DNA from: Halalkalibacter oceani
GTDB lineage: Bacteria > Bacillota > Bacilli > Bacillales > Bacillaceae_D
Direction of reading: 5' to 3'
NCBI RefSeq assembly: GCF_040544555.1
Contig: NZ_JBEPKD010000003.1
Span: 212,422-276,421 of the forward strand
DNA length: 64,000 bases
Position numbers and translations under genes: made by a program
The notes under the pieces: generated by a model
The model's database searches: none
The model's input: only the letters and a program-made list of their open reading frames with translations
Told to the model about the DNA's origin: nothing
Part shown: positions 18,418-27,349 of the stretch, one piece after another
Position numbering within the stretch: the stretch's first letter is position 1
Layout: each line of letters begins with the position of its first letter

Positions 18418-19041
18418 ATGACATTACCTGGTTTTACGACTCGTGATTTTGATGTTTTTCGAATTGAGGGACTTGAAGAGCGAATGAACGCGATTCAAAC
18501 AAACATTCAGCCGAAGTTTGAGGAAATTGGTCAGGCGCTGGCGAGTGAGCTGTCGATGCTCGTCGGAAATGAAATGCACTTGCATATTGCCAGACATGCC
18601 CGCCGCAAAGTTAACCCGCCTAATGATACATGGCTCGCGGTGGCCGAAAATAAAAGAGGGTATAAAAAACACCCGCATTTCCAGCTCGGATTATTTGACG
18701 ACCATTTGTTTTTATGGCTGGCGCTGATTTATGAACTGCCGAATAAAGCGCCGATTGCCAATCGTTTTCTTGACCATAAAGACCAGCTCTCGGACCTTCC
18801 TGATGATTTCGTTCTTTCTCCGGATCATATGAAAAAGGATGCTTATTTCATCTCGGATTTATCGGAGCCAGAGCTTACCGACTATCTCACCCGCTTTCGC
18901 GATGTGAAAAAAGCCGAGCTTCTTCTCGGACGTCATATTAAGCGCGATGATCCGCTTCTTGCCAACGGACAAGCTCTCACCGCTTATGCGAAAGAGACAT
19001 ACGAGCATCTTCTGCCGTTTTACCGGCTGGCGATGCAGTAA
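18418..19041 (+). CDS. yktB: YktB family protein (DUF1054, UPF0637)
   Basis: The 207-aa soluble protein matches the DUF1054 family: FTTRDFDVFRIEGLEERM at the start and the conserved central block HPHFQLGLFDDHLFLW. The family has no proven function. I chose ATG 18418 with GAGGG 7 bp upstream; an ATG eight codons earlier lacks a site. It is divergent from the small coiled-coil gene and convergent with yktA, as in B. subtilis, and has a terminator 8 bp after its stop. Confidence 0.9.
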   Translation: MTLPGFTTRDFDVFRIEGLEERMNAIQTNIQPKFEEIGQALASELSMLVGNEMHLHIARHARRKVNPPNDTWLAVAENKRGYKKHPHFQLGLFDDHLFLWLALIYELPNKAPIANRFLDHKDQLSDLPDDFVLSPDHMKKDAYFISDLSEPELTDYLTRFRDVKKAELLLGRHIKRDDPLLANGQALTAYAKETYEHLLPFYRLAMQ

Positions 19042-19048
19042 CGGAGAG

Positions 19049-19086
19049 AAGGCTGGGTCTAAGGTTTTTACCTTCTGCCCAGCCTT
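19049..19086. terminator. yktB terminator
   Basis: AAGGCTGGG..AGGT pairs with ACCT..CCCAGCCTT. The arms resemble the CTGGG/AAGGT hairpins found at other gene ends here. Confidence 0.75.
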
Positions 19087-19154
19087 TAAGCAATGAGGAA
19101 GCTGCTGAAGGCCTCGTTGTGAATCCCTTGCCAATAGGTCCGAAGCTCCTCTTT

Positions 19155-19403
19155 TTATCCTTGCTCCCTGATTTTCTTCAGCGTGTGAAAGCAGGAAATA
19201 CCCAATTCCTCGTCATAGGCTTTAAACAATTGCTTTTCTTTACTTTTACTCGGGACAATCTCCTTGAAGCGGCGGTATTTGTCGAGCACCTGCTCCGGTG
19301 CTACCTTTTGCTTGCTCGCTTTCTCAAGCATTTCAAAAAATTGAATGACATCAACCACCTCTTCGGTGGACCAATCAAGTGAAATCGGTAATTTCGTCTC
19401 CAT
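19155..19403 (-). CDS. yktA: YktA family protein (UPF0223)
   Basis: This 82-aa soluble protein fits the UPF0223/YktA family in length and sequence (ISLDWSTEEVVDVIQFFEM, SKSKEKQLFKAYDEELG, SCFHTLKKIREQG). No function is established. GAGGAGT lies 7 bp before the chosen ATG at 19403. Its location beside yktB and speA is conserved with B. subtilis, apart from the flavoprotein gene upstream. Confidence 0.87.
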   Translation of the reverse strand: METKLPISLDWSTEEVVDVIQFFEMLEKASKQKVAPEQVLDKYRRFKEIVPSKSKEKQLFKAYDEELGISCFHTLKKIREQG

Positions 19404-19424
19404 TCTCACCACTCCTCTTTCTTT

Positions 19425-20348
19425 TCACTTCTCAGGTAATGACCATCGCCGGCGAATCGCTTCTGCTTCTTTCATCATTCCGGCGATCTGACCGGCCCAG
19501 GCAAAGCCTTCCTCCTCTTTCCCCTCATAAATATAGGTTCGGTTTGCTTCCCCGCTAATATACGGCTTTAACACATCATAACCGGGTTCATCTGCTTCAA
19601 GCTTCAAAATCCGCTCCGTCCATGTATTGCGAAGGGCGCGTGCCGGAGCGCCCAAAGAACGTTTGATGACGACCGTATCATCCTCCGTCGCCGCTAAAAT
19701 ATTCTGCTTATACACCTGATGAGCGTGAACGCATTCAGTTGTCGCGATAAAACGCGTTCCCATTTCCACCCCTTCAGCGCCTAAAGCCATCGCTGCCATC
19801 AAACCTCTGCCATCGCCAATTCCGCCGGAGGCGATGACCGGGATCGAAACAGCGTCGACAACCTGCGGCGTAAGCACGATTGTCCCTGCATCAGAGCGGC
19901 CGAGATGGCCGCCTCCTTCCTGCCCGACAACCATCACGGCATCGGCACCAAGCTCCTCGGCCTTGACCGCCTGTCTTCTCGCTGCCACAAGCACGAGTTT
20001 CTTGCAATTTGTGCTTGCCAACCGCTCCAAAATCGGCGCCGGATTGCCGCCGGTCATCGAAATAACCGGAACCTCCTCTTCAATCGCCACTTCAAGCATC
20101 TCTTCATAAGGACGGCGCCGCTGCCCAATTGAGAAGTTGACGCCAAATGGTTTGTCAGTCTTCGCCCGTACGCTTTTTATTTCCTCACGCAGCGCCTCAG
20201 GTGATGAGAGGGACATCGCCGTAATTTGGCCGAGTCCTCCTGCCTGCGACACAGCCGCAGCTAAATTCGAATACGCTAAATACGCAAGTCCGCCTTGAAT
20301 TATGGGATAAGGAATGCCCAATAAATCCGTTACTCTCGTTTTCCACAT
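19425..20348 (-). CDS. Nitronate monooxygenase/FabK-like FMN enzyme
   Basis: This 307-aa TIM-barrel flavoprotein belongs to the family of nitronate monooxygenases and FabK-type enoyl reductases. It has the N-terminal PIIQGGLAYLAYSNLAAAVSQAGGLG block and the FMN-phosphate motifs GQEGGGHLG and ASGGIGDGRG with GTRFIATTE. Residues cannot separate the two activities with confidence; nitronate detoxification is the more common annotation for isolated genes. Start at ATG 20348 with GGGAGGT upstream; an adjacent ATG is equally possible. It lies 21 bp upstream of yktA on the same strand and may be cotranscribed. Confidence 0.88.
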   Translation of the reverse strand: MWKTRVTDLLGIPYPIIQGGLAYLAYSNLAAAVSQAGGLGQITAMSLSSPEALREEIKSVRAKTDKPFGVNFSIGQRRRPYEEMLEVAIEEEVPVISMTGGNPAPILERLASTNCKKLVLVAARRQAVKAEELGADAVMVVGQEGGGHLGRSDAGTIVLTPQVVDAVSIPVIASGGIGDGRGLMAAMALGAEGVEMGTRFIATTECVHAHQVYKQNILAATEDDTVVIKRSLGAPARALRNTWTERILKLEADEPGYDVLKPYISGEANRTYIYEGKEEEGFAWAGQIAGMMKEAEAIRRRWSLPEK

Positions 20349-20513
20349 CATCTCTACCTCCCTACTCTCTATTTCTCCCCTCATCGTACCATTCCTTTTT
20401 TGATCTTCCTATTCTTTCTACTTGCCAGGCTATTGTTCCCGCTATGCAGCAACCGACATTTTTGATATACTCAATTTTGTTTTGATAAAACAAGTCCATG
20501 ATAAGAGGTGAAC

Positions 20514-21989
20514 ATGTTGCAACGACAACATCTGACTCCGTTGTTCACTGGTGTTCGCAAGCATGCCGAAAAACAACCAATCCAATTTCATATTCCCGGT
20601 CACAAACAAGGAAAGGGGATGGATCCCGAGTTCCGACATTTCATCGGCGACAACGCCCTTTCCATTGATCTGATAAATATTCAGCCGTTAGATGACTTAC
20701 ATCATCCTCACGGCATTATTAAAGAGGCTCAGGACCTTGCCGCCGAAGCATTTGGCGCAGACCATACTTTTTTCTCGGTCCAGGGAACGAGTGGCGCGAT
20801 TATGACAATGATTATGGCCGTCTGCGGGCCGGGGGATAAAATCATCGTCCCGCGCAATGTCCATAAGTCAATTATGTCGGCCATTATCTTCTCAGGAGCC
20901 ACGCCGATTTTCATTCATCCGGAAATCGACCCAGAGCTCGGCATTTCTCACGGGATCACGACAGAGGCGGTCGAGAAGGCACTTAAAGCTCATCCCGAGG
21001 CGAAAGGACTGCTTGTCATCAATCCTACGTATTTCGGGATTGCCGGCAACCTGAAAGAAATCGTTACGATCGCTCATTCTTACAGCATCCCTGTCTTAGT
21101 TGATGAGGCTCACGGCGTTCATATTCACTTTCACGACCAGCTCCCTATGTCGGCGATGCAGGCAGGTGCAGACATGGCTGCCACGAGCGTCCATAAGCTT
21201 GGCGGCTCGATGACGCAAAGCTCTGTTTTAAACGTGAAGGAAGGTCTCGTCTCTGCAAAGCGTGTACAGTCGATTATTAGCATGCTGACGACAACGTCAA
21301 CCTCGTATTTGCTTTTGTCCTCTCTCGACACAGCCAGAAAACGACTGGCAACCGAAGGACGCGAGCTGTTGACGGAAGTGATTACGCTGGCGGAAGCAAC
21401 GAGAGCGCGCATTAACGAAATCGAGCTGTTATCCTGCGTCGGCCGTGACATTCTCGGAACGAAAGCGACCTATGATCTCGATCCGACTAAATTGATTATT
21501 TCTGTTAAAGAGCTAGGGATGAGCGGCTATGAGGTGGAAACGTGGCTGCGGGAGCATTATCAAATTGAAGTGGAGCTTTCCGATTTATATAATATCCTCT
21601 GCCTTGTGACAATCGGCGATACGGAGGAGAAAATGGATAGTCTCGTCGAGGCTTTATCAACGCTTGCTTCGATGCCGAAGGTGCGGCTGGAGCAGCGCCA
21701 TAATCAAGTTGTGGTTCCGGATATTCCTACATTGGCGCTTTCACCGCGCGATGCCTTCTATGCGGAAACAGAGATCATTCCGTTTCACCATTCAGCCGGT
21801 CGGATCATTGCTGAATTTATTATGGTTTATCCTCCTGGGATCCCGATTTTTATTCCAGGTGAAATCATTACGGAAGAGAATCTCGTGTATATTGAAAAAA
21901 ACATCAAAGCGGGCTTGCCCGTCCAAGGTCCGGAAGATGAAACATTCCAAACGTTGCGGGTCATTAAAGAACATCACGCGATTCAATAA
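20514..21989 (+). CDS. speA: Arginine decarboxylase (PLP, Orn/Lys/Arg family)
   Basis: SpeA converts arginine to agmatine, the first step of polyamine synthesis in Bacillus. The 491-aa protein is close in length and sequence to B. subtilis SpeA (490). The fold-type I PLP site is visible: the Schiff-base lysine in SVHKLGGS, the cofactor aspartate in VDEAHGVH, and the N-terminal FHIPGHKQGKGMDPEF. AAGAGGTG precedes the ATG. It is divergent from the flavoprotein gene and followed by repeat copy C and the opposed SR1P gene. No other polyamine genes are nearby. Confidence 0.96.
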   Translation: MLQRQHLTPLFTGVRKHAEKQPIQFHIPGHKQGKGMDPEFRHFIGDNALSIDLINIQPLDDLHHPHGIIKEAQDLAAEAFGADHTFFSVQGTSGAIMTMIMAVCGPGDKIIVPRNVHKSIMSAIIFSGATPIFIHPEIDPELGISHGITTEAVEKALKAHPEAKGLLVINPTYFGIAGNLKEIVTIAHSYSIPVLVDEAHGVHIHFHDQLPMSAMQAGADMAATSVHKLGGSMTQSSVLNVKEGLVSAKRVQSIISMLTTTSTSYLLLSSLDTARKRLATEGRELLTEVITLAEATRARINEIELLSCVGRDILGTKATYDLDPTKLIISVKELGMSGYEVETWLREHYQIEVELSDLYNILCLVTIGDTEEKMDSLVEALSTLASMPKVRLEQRHNQVVVPDIPTLALSPRDAFYAETEIIPFHHSAGRIIAEFIMVYPPGIPIFIPGEIITEENLVYIEKNIKAGLPVQGPEDETFQTLRVIKEHHAIQ

Positions 21990-22057
21990 GGAGGCACTTC
22001 CGGGACGCGTTTCGCCTTTTTTTGATACAACTGACAAGGCAGTCGCTCCGCACCGCA

Positions 22058-22161
22058 TAAAAAGCTTGAGACAAAACTAGCTTTCACTCCGTGGCAATTC
22101 GATACATTGCTTAAGGGGCTGGGAAAAGGTAGAAAAACAACCTTTTGCCCAGCCCCTCTTT
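22058..22161 (+). repeat. Modular intergenic repeat, shortened copy C
   Basis: It starts AAAAGCTTGAGACAAAACTA like copies A and B, has lost the central hairpin module, and ends in the CTGGGAAAAGGT../..CCTTTTGCCCAG hairpin. It lies between the convergent speA and SR1P genes, and its final hairpin abuts the SR1P stop, serving as a likely shared terminator. Confidence 0.85.
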
Positions 22162-22290
22162 TTATTTATTCTTCTTATCAGCTGTCTTACAGTGTACGCA
22201 TCCGTTCCCTTTTGCATAAAGTGTCATCACTTTTTCACCTTCAAATACGTCGATCGTCTTGTTGCAAGATTGGCAAATAATTGTACCCAT
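22162..22290 (-). CDS. sr1P: SR1P-like GapA-associated peptide
   Basis: This 42-aa peptide starts MGTIICQSCNKTIDVFE and has two CxxC-type pairs (Cys6/Cys9, Cys31/Cys34), closely resembling B. subtilis SR1P (39 aa), encoded by the dual-function small RNA SR1. There SR1P binds glyceraldehyde-3-phosphate dehydrogenase GapA, while the RNA pairs with ahrC mRNA. The location between pdhD and speA is the same as in B. subtilis. AAAGGGGATG precedes the ATG and a strong promoter lies about 50 bp upstream. The antisense role of the RNA here is inference only. Confidence 0.85.
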   Translation of the reverse strand: MGTIICQSCNKTIDVFEGEKVMTLYAKGNGCVHCKTADKKNK

Positions 22291-22316
22291 TATCGGCATC
22301 CCCTTTATGCTTTTTT

Positions 22317-22366
22317 TGAAAGCGTTTCATTACATTTATAATAGTACACACTAATTCACCTGTCAA
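22317..22366 (-). promoter_or_regulatory. SR1P promoter and cre-like palindrome
   Basis: On the minus strand TTGACA (22366-22361) and TATTAT (22343-22338) are exactly 17 bp apart. A palindrome TGAAACGCTTTCA (22329-22317) lies just downstream of the start point. It is one base shorter than a canonical CcpA cre site. B. subtilis sr1 is repressed by CcpN and CcpA, so a roadblock operator is plausible but unproven. Confidence 0.75.
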
Positions 22367-22409
22367 CGGTTAATTAGTATAACATAATTAAAAATAAGTG
22401 TAATGAATG

Positions 22410-22859
22410 TTAAGCAGGGGCATCAAATGTAGCATGCTGAACCTCGATAAAGCGGCCAATTTCACGAATAAAGGCTAAATCATCATCCGTTATTTCATAT
22501 GTATCCTGCGGCACAAAAAAGATTAAAATCCCGAGCAGATGGTGGCTCCGGTAAAATGGAAGAAAGACTTTTTGCAGCTGACCTTCCATTTGAAAGACGA
22601 GTCGCCCTCTGATCGCCACCGTGCTCAGTATGTTGTCCCCAAATGGGATCACGCAATTCAAGTAACTCGTCCCTGCGCACACCCGCATTTTAAACGATTC
22701 GGCCGTTGCTTCATAAATACTGACCGACCACCGCTTCGACATTCGCCTTGCCAGCTTGCGTGTAATTTCAATATAAAAGCTGGCCAGTGTCTGCACCTTT
22801 TCTCTCACACTCCCGACTTCAAGACGCAATTCATCCAAAAGTTGAGATTTCTTTTTCAT
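22410..22859 (-). CDS. GAF-like sensory domain protein
   Basis: The 149-aa cytosolic protein has a short N-terminal helix (about 1-38) followed by a pattern typical of a GAF domain: WSVSIYEATAESFKMRV, a central GDNILSTVAIRG, and FLPFYRSHHLLGILIFFVP ending in a helix (DLAFIREIGRFIEVQH). No output domain is attached. GGAGGGG precedes the ATG. It sits upstream of SR1P, with its own intergenic region on each side. I cannot name the ligand or role. Confidence 0.6.
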   Translation of the reverse strand: MKKKSQLLDELRLEVGSVREKVQTLASFYIEITRKLARRMSKRWSVSIYEATAESFKMRVCAGTSYLNCVIPFGDNILSTVAIRGRLVFQMEGQLQKVFLPFYRSHHLLGILIFFVPQDTYEITDDDLAFIREIGRFIEVQHATFDAPA

Positions 22860-23018
22860 GGATTCCCCTCCATACGAGCAAGCTTTTAATAAGTCGCCTG
22901 CTTACAAGATGGACTTATGAGCAGCCTCCTTATGCTGATAGCTTATCATAAAAGCGCCTGTAAAAGGTTGTAGCGTTACGACTACTATTGTCGATTTTGC
23001 TTTATTCTGGACAGTAGT

Positions 23019-23831
23019 CTACTCGATCGCAGCCGGGTCAACAAATCCGTATCCATCCTCCTCCAGTCCGTTTATAATCGACGGAAGGGCTTCAAGCGTC
23101 CACTGTCGATCATGCATGAGCAAGTTCGCTCCATTCGTTAAATAAGGCGTCTGAACCATAATCTCAGCCAGCGCCTCGGCTTCCTGATAATCAGCCTCCC
23201 AATCATACCCGTAGGTCCAATTCATCGCGATCATTTCTTCCTCCTCGACGACCGCCGCTGATGTCTCTGTGTTCACTCCAAATGGCGGTCGAAAGAAACG
23301 CGGCCTCTCCCCCGTCACCTCTTCAATCAGATCATTTAACGCGACGATTTCCTGGCGCTGTTCGTCAGCTGAAAGGTCACTTAGGTTCGCATGGTTCATC
23401 GTATGATTCCCGATTTCAAACCCCATTTCATAAATAGATTTCAGCTTTTCTTTCCCGCCCTCATCAGCAAGAAAATGACCATTTATAAAAAAAATAGCCT
23501 GCTTATCAAGCTTCTTTAATGTTTCCGCCATCGCGACGCTATGCTTGTCAGGCGCGTCATCAATCGTCAGCAGCACAACTTGTTCTTCTTCATCAGTGAC
23601 CGGTTCCACCGTCCAGTTCGCCTGATCTATTTGATAGCTGACCTCCGGCATATCGCTTTCTTCCACCTCCCTGGTCTCCTGCTCTTCTTCAAGCTCAGGA
23701 TGCTCCTGTTCAGGCTCAGAATTGTCCTCCCGCGCTTCCTCCGGCGGATCTGTAACCGGGTCTTCTTCTACCGGCTGTTGACATCCCGTTAACACGGCAG
23801 CGATCATCAGCACTTGTATTAGCCTTTTCAT
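23019..23831 (-). CDS. Polysaccharide deacetylase lipoprotein
   Basis: This 270-aa lipoprotein (lipobox VLTGC, Cys17) has a very acidic linker (about 20-65) and a NodB deacetylase domain. Catalytic features are visible: LTIDDAPD (the usual Asp-Asp pair), the metal motif NHTMNHANL (HxxxxH), RPPFG, and the closing LLMHDR. It probably removes acetyl groups from cell-wall glycans outside the membrane. AAAGGGTG precedes the ATG. It is divergent from the exporter gene at 23953. Confidence 0.88.
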   Translation of the reverse strand: MKRLIQVLMIAAVLTGCQQPVEEDPVTDPPEEAREDNSEPEQEHPELEEEQETREVEESDMPEVSYQIDQANWTVEPVTDEEEQVVLLTIDDAPDKHSVAMAETLKKLDKQAIFFINGHFLADEGGKEKLKSIYEMGFEIGNHTMNHANLSDLSADEQRQEIVALNDLIEEVTGERPRFFRPPFGVNTETSAAVVEEEEMIAMNWTYGYDWEADYQEAEALAEIMVQTPYLTNGANLLMHDRQWTLEALPSIINGLEEDGYGFVDPAAIE

Positions 23832-23952
23832 CCTTACACACCCTTTCCAACCTCATGATAGCAAACATCTTCCTTTGATGGTAGATGCTCGTATACCGGA
23901 TTCATCTTTATTCCATACTAAAGAAAGAAAGATGAAAAAGGGGGGCACTTCG

Positions 23953-25008
23953 ATGAAAGCCTTTATTGGAAGAAGAATTTTGAAAACCGGCGTATCCGTT
24001 TTTTGCACGGCGCTCATCTGCCATCTTCTCCACCTCCCCCCTACCTTTGCGGTGATTACCGCCATTGTGACGACAGAACCAACTGCCGCCGACTCGTTAA
24101 AAAAAGGCTTAATTCGTTTACCCGCGGCGGCAATGGGAGCGAGTTTCGCCGTCGGTACTTTTTTCTTTTTCGGTCAAAGCGCGCTTTCCTATGCCCTTGT
24201 CGCCATGTTTACGATCATCGCTTGCTCAAAGCTGAAATTAGATACAGGAACGCTTGTCGCTACGTTGACCGCTGTTGCGATGCTGCCAGACGCCTCTGAG
24301 CATTTAATCATTGATTTCCTGACGCGGATTTCCACAACGTCGATTGGCATACTCGTGTCGAGCTTCGTTAATTTTTTTATTCTGCCGCCGAAATTCGGCC
24401 CTCTGCTCGTGCAAAAAGTCGAGCAGCTCTTTAAAGAAGCAGCGGACCATTTTGCCGAAATGGTCGATGGCCATCTCGAAGAAAAACCGGAAAACAGCGA
24501 CTTGAATCAGCGCTTTTCCGCTTATCATTCTTTGCATGAAGAATTAACGAAAGCTTATCAACTCGCCCGCTTTCAACATGATGAATGGCAATACCGCCGC
24601 TCAACAGCATTTGAGCGACGCTCATTTGATTATTTGCAGAAAAAACTCGACTACTTGCAGCTGCTGTTAATTCATTTTGGCAAAATGTATCATTTACGCG
24701 TTAACCGGCCAATTTCCCGCGAGGAAAAAGAAAAGATTCAACGCTCTGTTTCATCGGTTCGCGAGGTCATGCACGATCATTATCATCAGCTGACAACCGC
24801 CCACCTTAGCACGAACAACGTGATCAAGCAGCTAAGCGAAAAACAGGCCCGGCAAAACTGCTTCGTTTCCCAGCTTTGTCACGAGCTGCTTTCCGTTAAT
24901 ACGGTGCTTCAGGAGCTGTCCCTGATCACGACAGATGAGCATCGCTTTTCGCTGCAGGAAACTAGGTATCCCTCCTATATCTTTACCAAGGCTAATTCCC
25001 TGTTTTAG
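23953..25008 (+). CDS. FUSC/aromatic acid exporter family protein
   Basis: The 351-aa protein has a membrane half (about 1-150; several hydrophobic helices, with ITAIVTTEPTAADSLKKGLIRL resembling the FUSC/ArAE signature) and a helical cytosolic half (about 160-345) with charged segments. This layout fits the aromatic acid exporter ArAE_1 family of Bacillus (YqjA-like). AAAGGGGGG lies upstream of the chosen ATG; the 26-codon extension upstream is rejected. Substrate unknown. Confidence 0.8.
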   Translation: MKAFIGRRILKTGVSVFCTALICHLLHLPPTFAVITAIVTTEPTAADSLKKGLIRLPAAAMGASFAVGTFFFFGQSALSYALVAMFTIIACSKLKLDTGTLVATLTAVAMLPDASEHLIIDFLTRISTTSIGILVSSFVNFFILPPKFGPLLVQKVEQLFKEAADHFAEMVDGHLEEKPENSDLNQRFSAYHSLHEELTKAYQLARFQHDEWQYRRSTAFERRSFDYLQKKLDYLQLLLIHFGKMYHLRVNRPISREEKEKIQRSVSSVREVMHDHYHQLTTAHLSTNNVIKQLSEKQARQNCFVSQLCHELLSVNTVLQELSLITTDEHRFSLQETRYPSYIFTKANSLF

Positions 25009-25082
25009 CAGATCAATTGTTTTCCTTGGTTTAATTATGATATGTTTAAATTTGTGCAAAAAAAGTAAAGGTGGAATGTCTA

Positions 25083-26696
25083 GTGAGAAAAATGACCTCT
25101 GTGTTTATCATCTCCGTTCTAATCGCTGTGGCGTTTATTAGTTGGGGTGTACTGGCCCCGGCCAATCTCGATGCGATTACGACGTCAATTCAAGGATTTA
25201 TTACAAATGAGCTCGGCTGGTTTTATTTGCTTGCCGCGACGAGCTTTCTTATTTTTTCGGTTTATCTTATTTTCAGCCCTTATGGAAAAATAAAGCTTGG
25301 TAAGCCGGACGATAAACCTGATTATTCCTTCCCCACCTGGTTTGCTTTTCTTTTCACGGCAGGGATGGGGATCGGACTGGTGTTTTGGGGAGTCGCCGAA
25401 CCGTTGTATCATTTTTTTGAACCGCCATCCGCCGCACCGGAATCCAATCTTGCTGCCGGAGAAGCGATGCGCTATTCCATTTTTCATTGGGGTCTTCACC
25501 CATGGGCGATTTATTCCGTCGTCGCGTTGGCGCTTGCCTATTTTAAATTCCGCAAAGAGTCATCCGGGCTGATGAGCAGTGTACTTGAGCCATTACTTGG
25601 CGAACGGACAAAGGGCACACTTGGCATCGCGATCAATGTCCTTGTCGTCTTTGCCACTATTTTCGGCGTCGCAACCTCGCTCGGCTTTGGGGCAGCCCAA
25701 ATTTCTGCCGGCCTGTCTTATTTAGCACCGGGGCTCGGAACGATAAACGGCACTTTGCTGCAGCTGATCGTCATCGGCGTCGTTACCGTTCTGTTTATGA
25801 TTTCCGCGCAGACAGGATTGAACCGCGGGATTCGCATTCTCAGTAAAACAAATGTGTACCTTGCGATATTGCTGCTCTTGTTCGTGCTTTTTTTCGGTCC
25901 GACAAGTTATATTATGGGCGTCTTTACTCAAGGGGTCGGCAGCTATATTCAAAACCTGATCGGGATGAGCTTTCGCCTCGATATTTATAATCCGGAAACA
26001 ACATGGGTGGAAGGTTGGACGATCTTCTACTGGGCCTGGTGGATTTCTTGGGCTCCTTTTGTCGGTACCTTTATTGCCCGCGTGTCCAAGGGGCGGACGA
26101 TCCGTGAATTTGTCCTTGGCGTGCTCGGTGTACCGGCGCTGTTTGGCGCCTTTTGGTTCAGTGTTTTCGGGGGAACAGGCATTTACCTTCAACGCGAGGG
26201 AACAGCAGATATTATGTCTTCCATGAATGATTTCGGTATGGAAGTGGCGCTATTCGCCGTATTGGAGCAATTTCCGCTCGGCTTCTTCCTGTCCATCATT
26301 GCTGTCTTTTTAATTGCCTCCTTTTTTGTCACATCAGCCGATTCGGCTACCGTCGTTTTAGGGATGCAAACGACGAATGGGAGTTTAAACCCGCCAAACT
26401 CGGTCAAATTTATTTGGGGGCTGATCATCTCTGCCACTGCCGCCGTCCTGCTGTCATCGGAGCAAGGACTTGAAGCATTGCAAACAGCGGCGATTATTGC
26501 CGCTCTGCCGTTTACGATCATTATGATCCTAATGGTAATCTCCCTGATGAAAGCTCTACGGTCCGAAAAGCCGACACTAGCAACTGAAAAAGAACGGATT
26601 CGGCAGGAAAGATTGGAGCTGAAACAGGAACGGGAGAAATTAAAAGAAGAAAAGCTTGCCTTCAAGAAGCTCAAAGCCGATGAAAAAAGAAAATAA
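25083..26696 (+). CDS. BCCT family osmolyte transporter
   Basis: This secondary transporter takes up betaine-type compatible solutes with sodium. The 537-aa protein has about 12 membrane segments and BCCT signatures: GMGIGLVFWGVAEPLYHF, and WTIFYWAWWISWAPFVGTFIARVSKGRTIREF. A highly charged helical C-terminal tail (about 505-537) resembles osmosensing tails such as that of BetP. I chose the GTG start because AAAGGTGG lies 8 bp upstream. It most resembles OpuD-type glycine betaine carriers. A strong terminator follows. Confidence 0.93.
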   Translation: MRKMTSVFIISVLIAVAFISWGVLAPANLDAITTSIQGFITNELGWFYLLAATSFLIFSVYLIFSPYGKIKLGKPDDKPDYSFPTWFAFLFTAGMGIGLVFWGVAEPLYHFFEPPSAAPESNLAAGEAMRYSIFHWGLHPWAIYSVVALALAYFKFRKESSGLMSSVLEPLLGERTKGTLGIAINVLVVFATIFGVATSLGFGAAQISAGLSYLAPGLGTINGTLLQLIVIGVVTVLFMISAQTGLNRGIRILSKTNVYLAILLLLFVLFFGPTSYIMGVFTQGVGSYIQNLIGMSFRLDIYNPETTWVEGWTIFYWAWWISWAPFVGTFIARVSKGRTIREFVLGVLGVPALFGAFWFSVFGGTGIYLQREGTADIMSSMNDFGMEVALFAVLEQFPLGFFLSIIAVFLIASFFVTSADSATVVLGMQTTNGSLNPPNSVKFIWGLIISATAAVLLSSEQGLEALQTAAIIAALPFTIIMILMVISLMKALRSEKPTLATEKERIRQERLELKQEREKLKEEKLAFKKLKADEKRK

Positions 26697-26699
26697 AGC

Positions 26700-26747
26700 A
26701 GGGTGTGTCACAAGGAAAACCAAGCCTTTTGACACACCCTTTATTTC
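26700..26747 (+). terminator. Terminator of the BCCT gene
   Basis: AGGGTGTGTC..AAGG pairs with CCTT..GACACACCCT and is followed by TTATTTCT. Confidence 0.85.
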
Positions 26748-26848
26748 TATTTGATTACATTTCTGTTACCGCCCGTCCATTTGTATTTAATGCGTGCTAA
26801 AATAAAGTTCCATAAGCTAGATGGACTTTTATTAAGGAAGTGGTATCG

Positions 26849-27274
26849 ATGAACAAGTACGTTGGAATGATGATTGTAGGCTCTTGCTTGTTTTTAAACG
26901 CTTGTGTATCATCGGCTTCAAGCTCTGAAAACCCCTTGCAGCAGCCACCTGATGAGACAGTAACAGTGCTTTTTTCTGACTCATCGACGCTGCAAAATGA
27001 AAGCAGTTATTATGATGCTTTGCTTGAAGTTCAGCGAATCTATTCATCTGATTCCGCTGATACCCCCTTCTTTATGATCGTCGACGCCTCAGAGCGTGAT
27101 CTTATTCGTTATTTTAACATTGAACAATTTCCGACAATGCTTGTCTTAACGGGCGATACAGAAAATTTACGAATGGAAGGCACCTTCTCAAAAGACGAAA
27201 TTTTAGCACATTTGATTCAAATTTATCAACTTCAGGGCGATGTCAGCTACAGCTTTCATTCCTCGTTTTCTTAA
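26849..27274 (+). CDS. Small lipoprotein with thioredoxin-like fold
   Basis: The 141-aa product has a lipobox FLNAC (Cys19) after a hydrophobic signal sequence, a serine-rich linker, and a region (about 40-125) resembling a thioredoxin fold: VTVLFSDSS, FFMIVDASERDLIRYFNIEQFPTMLVL with a likely cis-proline. It lacks a CxxC active site, so it is unlikely to be a redox enzyme. AAGGAAG precedes the ATG. Function unknown. Confidence 0.65.
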   Translation: MNKYVGMMIVGSCLFLNACVSSASSSENPLQQPPDETVTVLFSDSSTLQNESSYYDALLEVQRIYSSDSADTPFFMIVDASERDLIRYFNIEQFPTMLVLTGDTENLRMEGTFSKDEILAHLIQIYQLQGDVSYSFHSSFS

Positions 27275-27286
27275 AGTCTTACCTGC

Positions 27287-27331
27287 AAGGGGCTGGGCAA
27301 AAGGTGAAAAACAACCTTTTGCCCAGCCCTT
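27287..27331. terminator. Repeat-type terminator between convergent genes
   Basis: AGGGGCTGGGCAAAAGGT pairs with ACCTTTTGCCCAGCCCTT, loop GAAAAACA. This is the hairpin-only version of the long intergenic repeat. Confidence 0.85.
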
Positions 27332-27349
27332 AACCTGTTTAGTCTAAGG

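Noticed and set aside
22317..22330. Canonical CcpA cre site at the SR1P promoter
   Set aside because: The palindrome is one base shorter than the cre consensus, so it is reported only as cre-like.
25722..26192. 156-codon frame opposite the BCCT transporter
   Set aside because: Antisense of membrane segments, giving an artefactual polar protein; no ribosome site.
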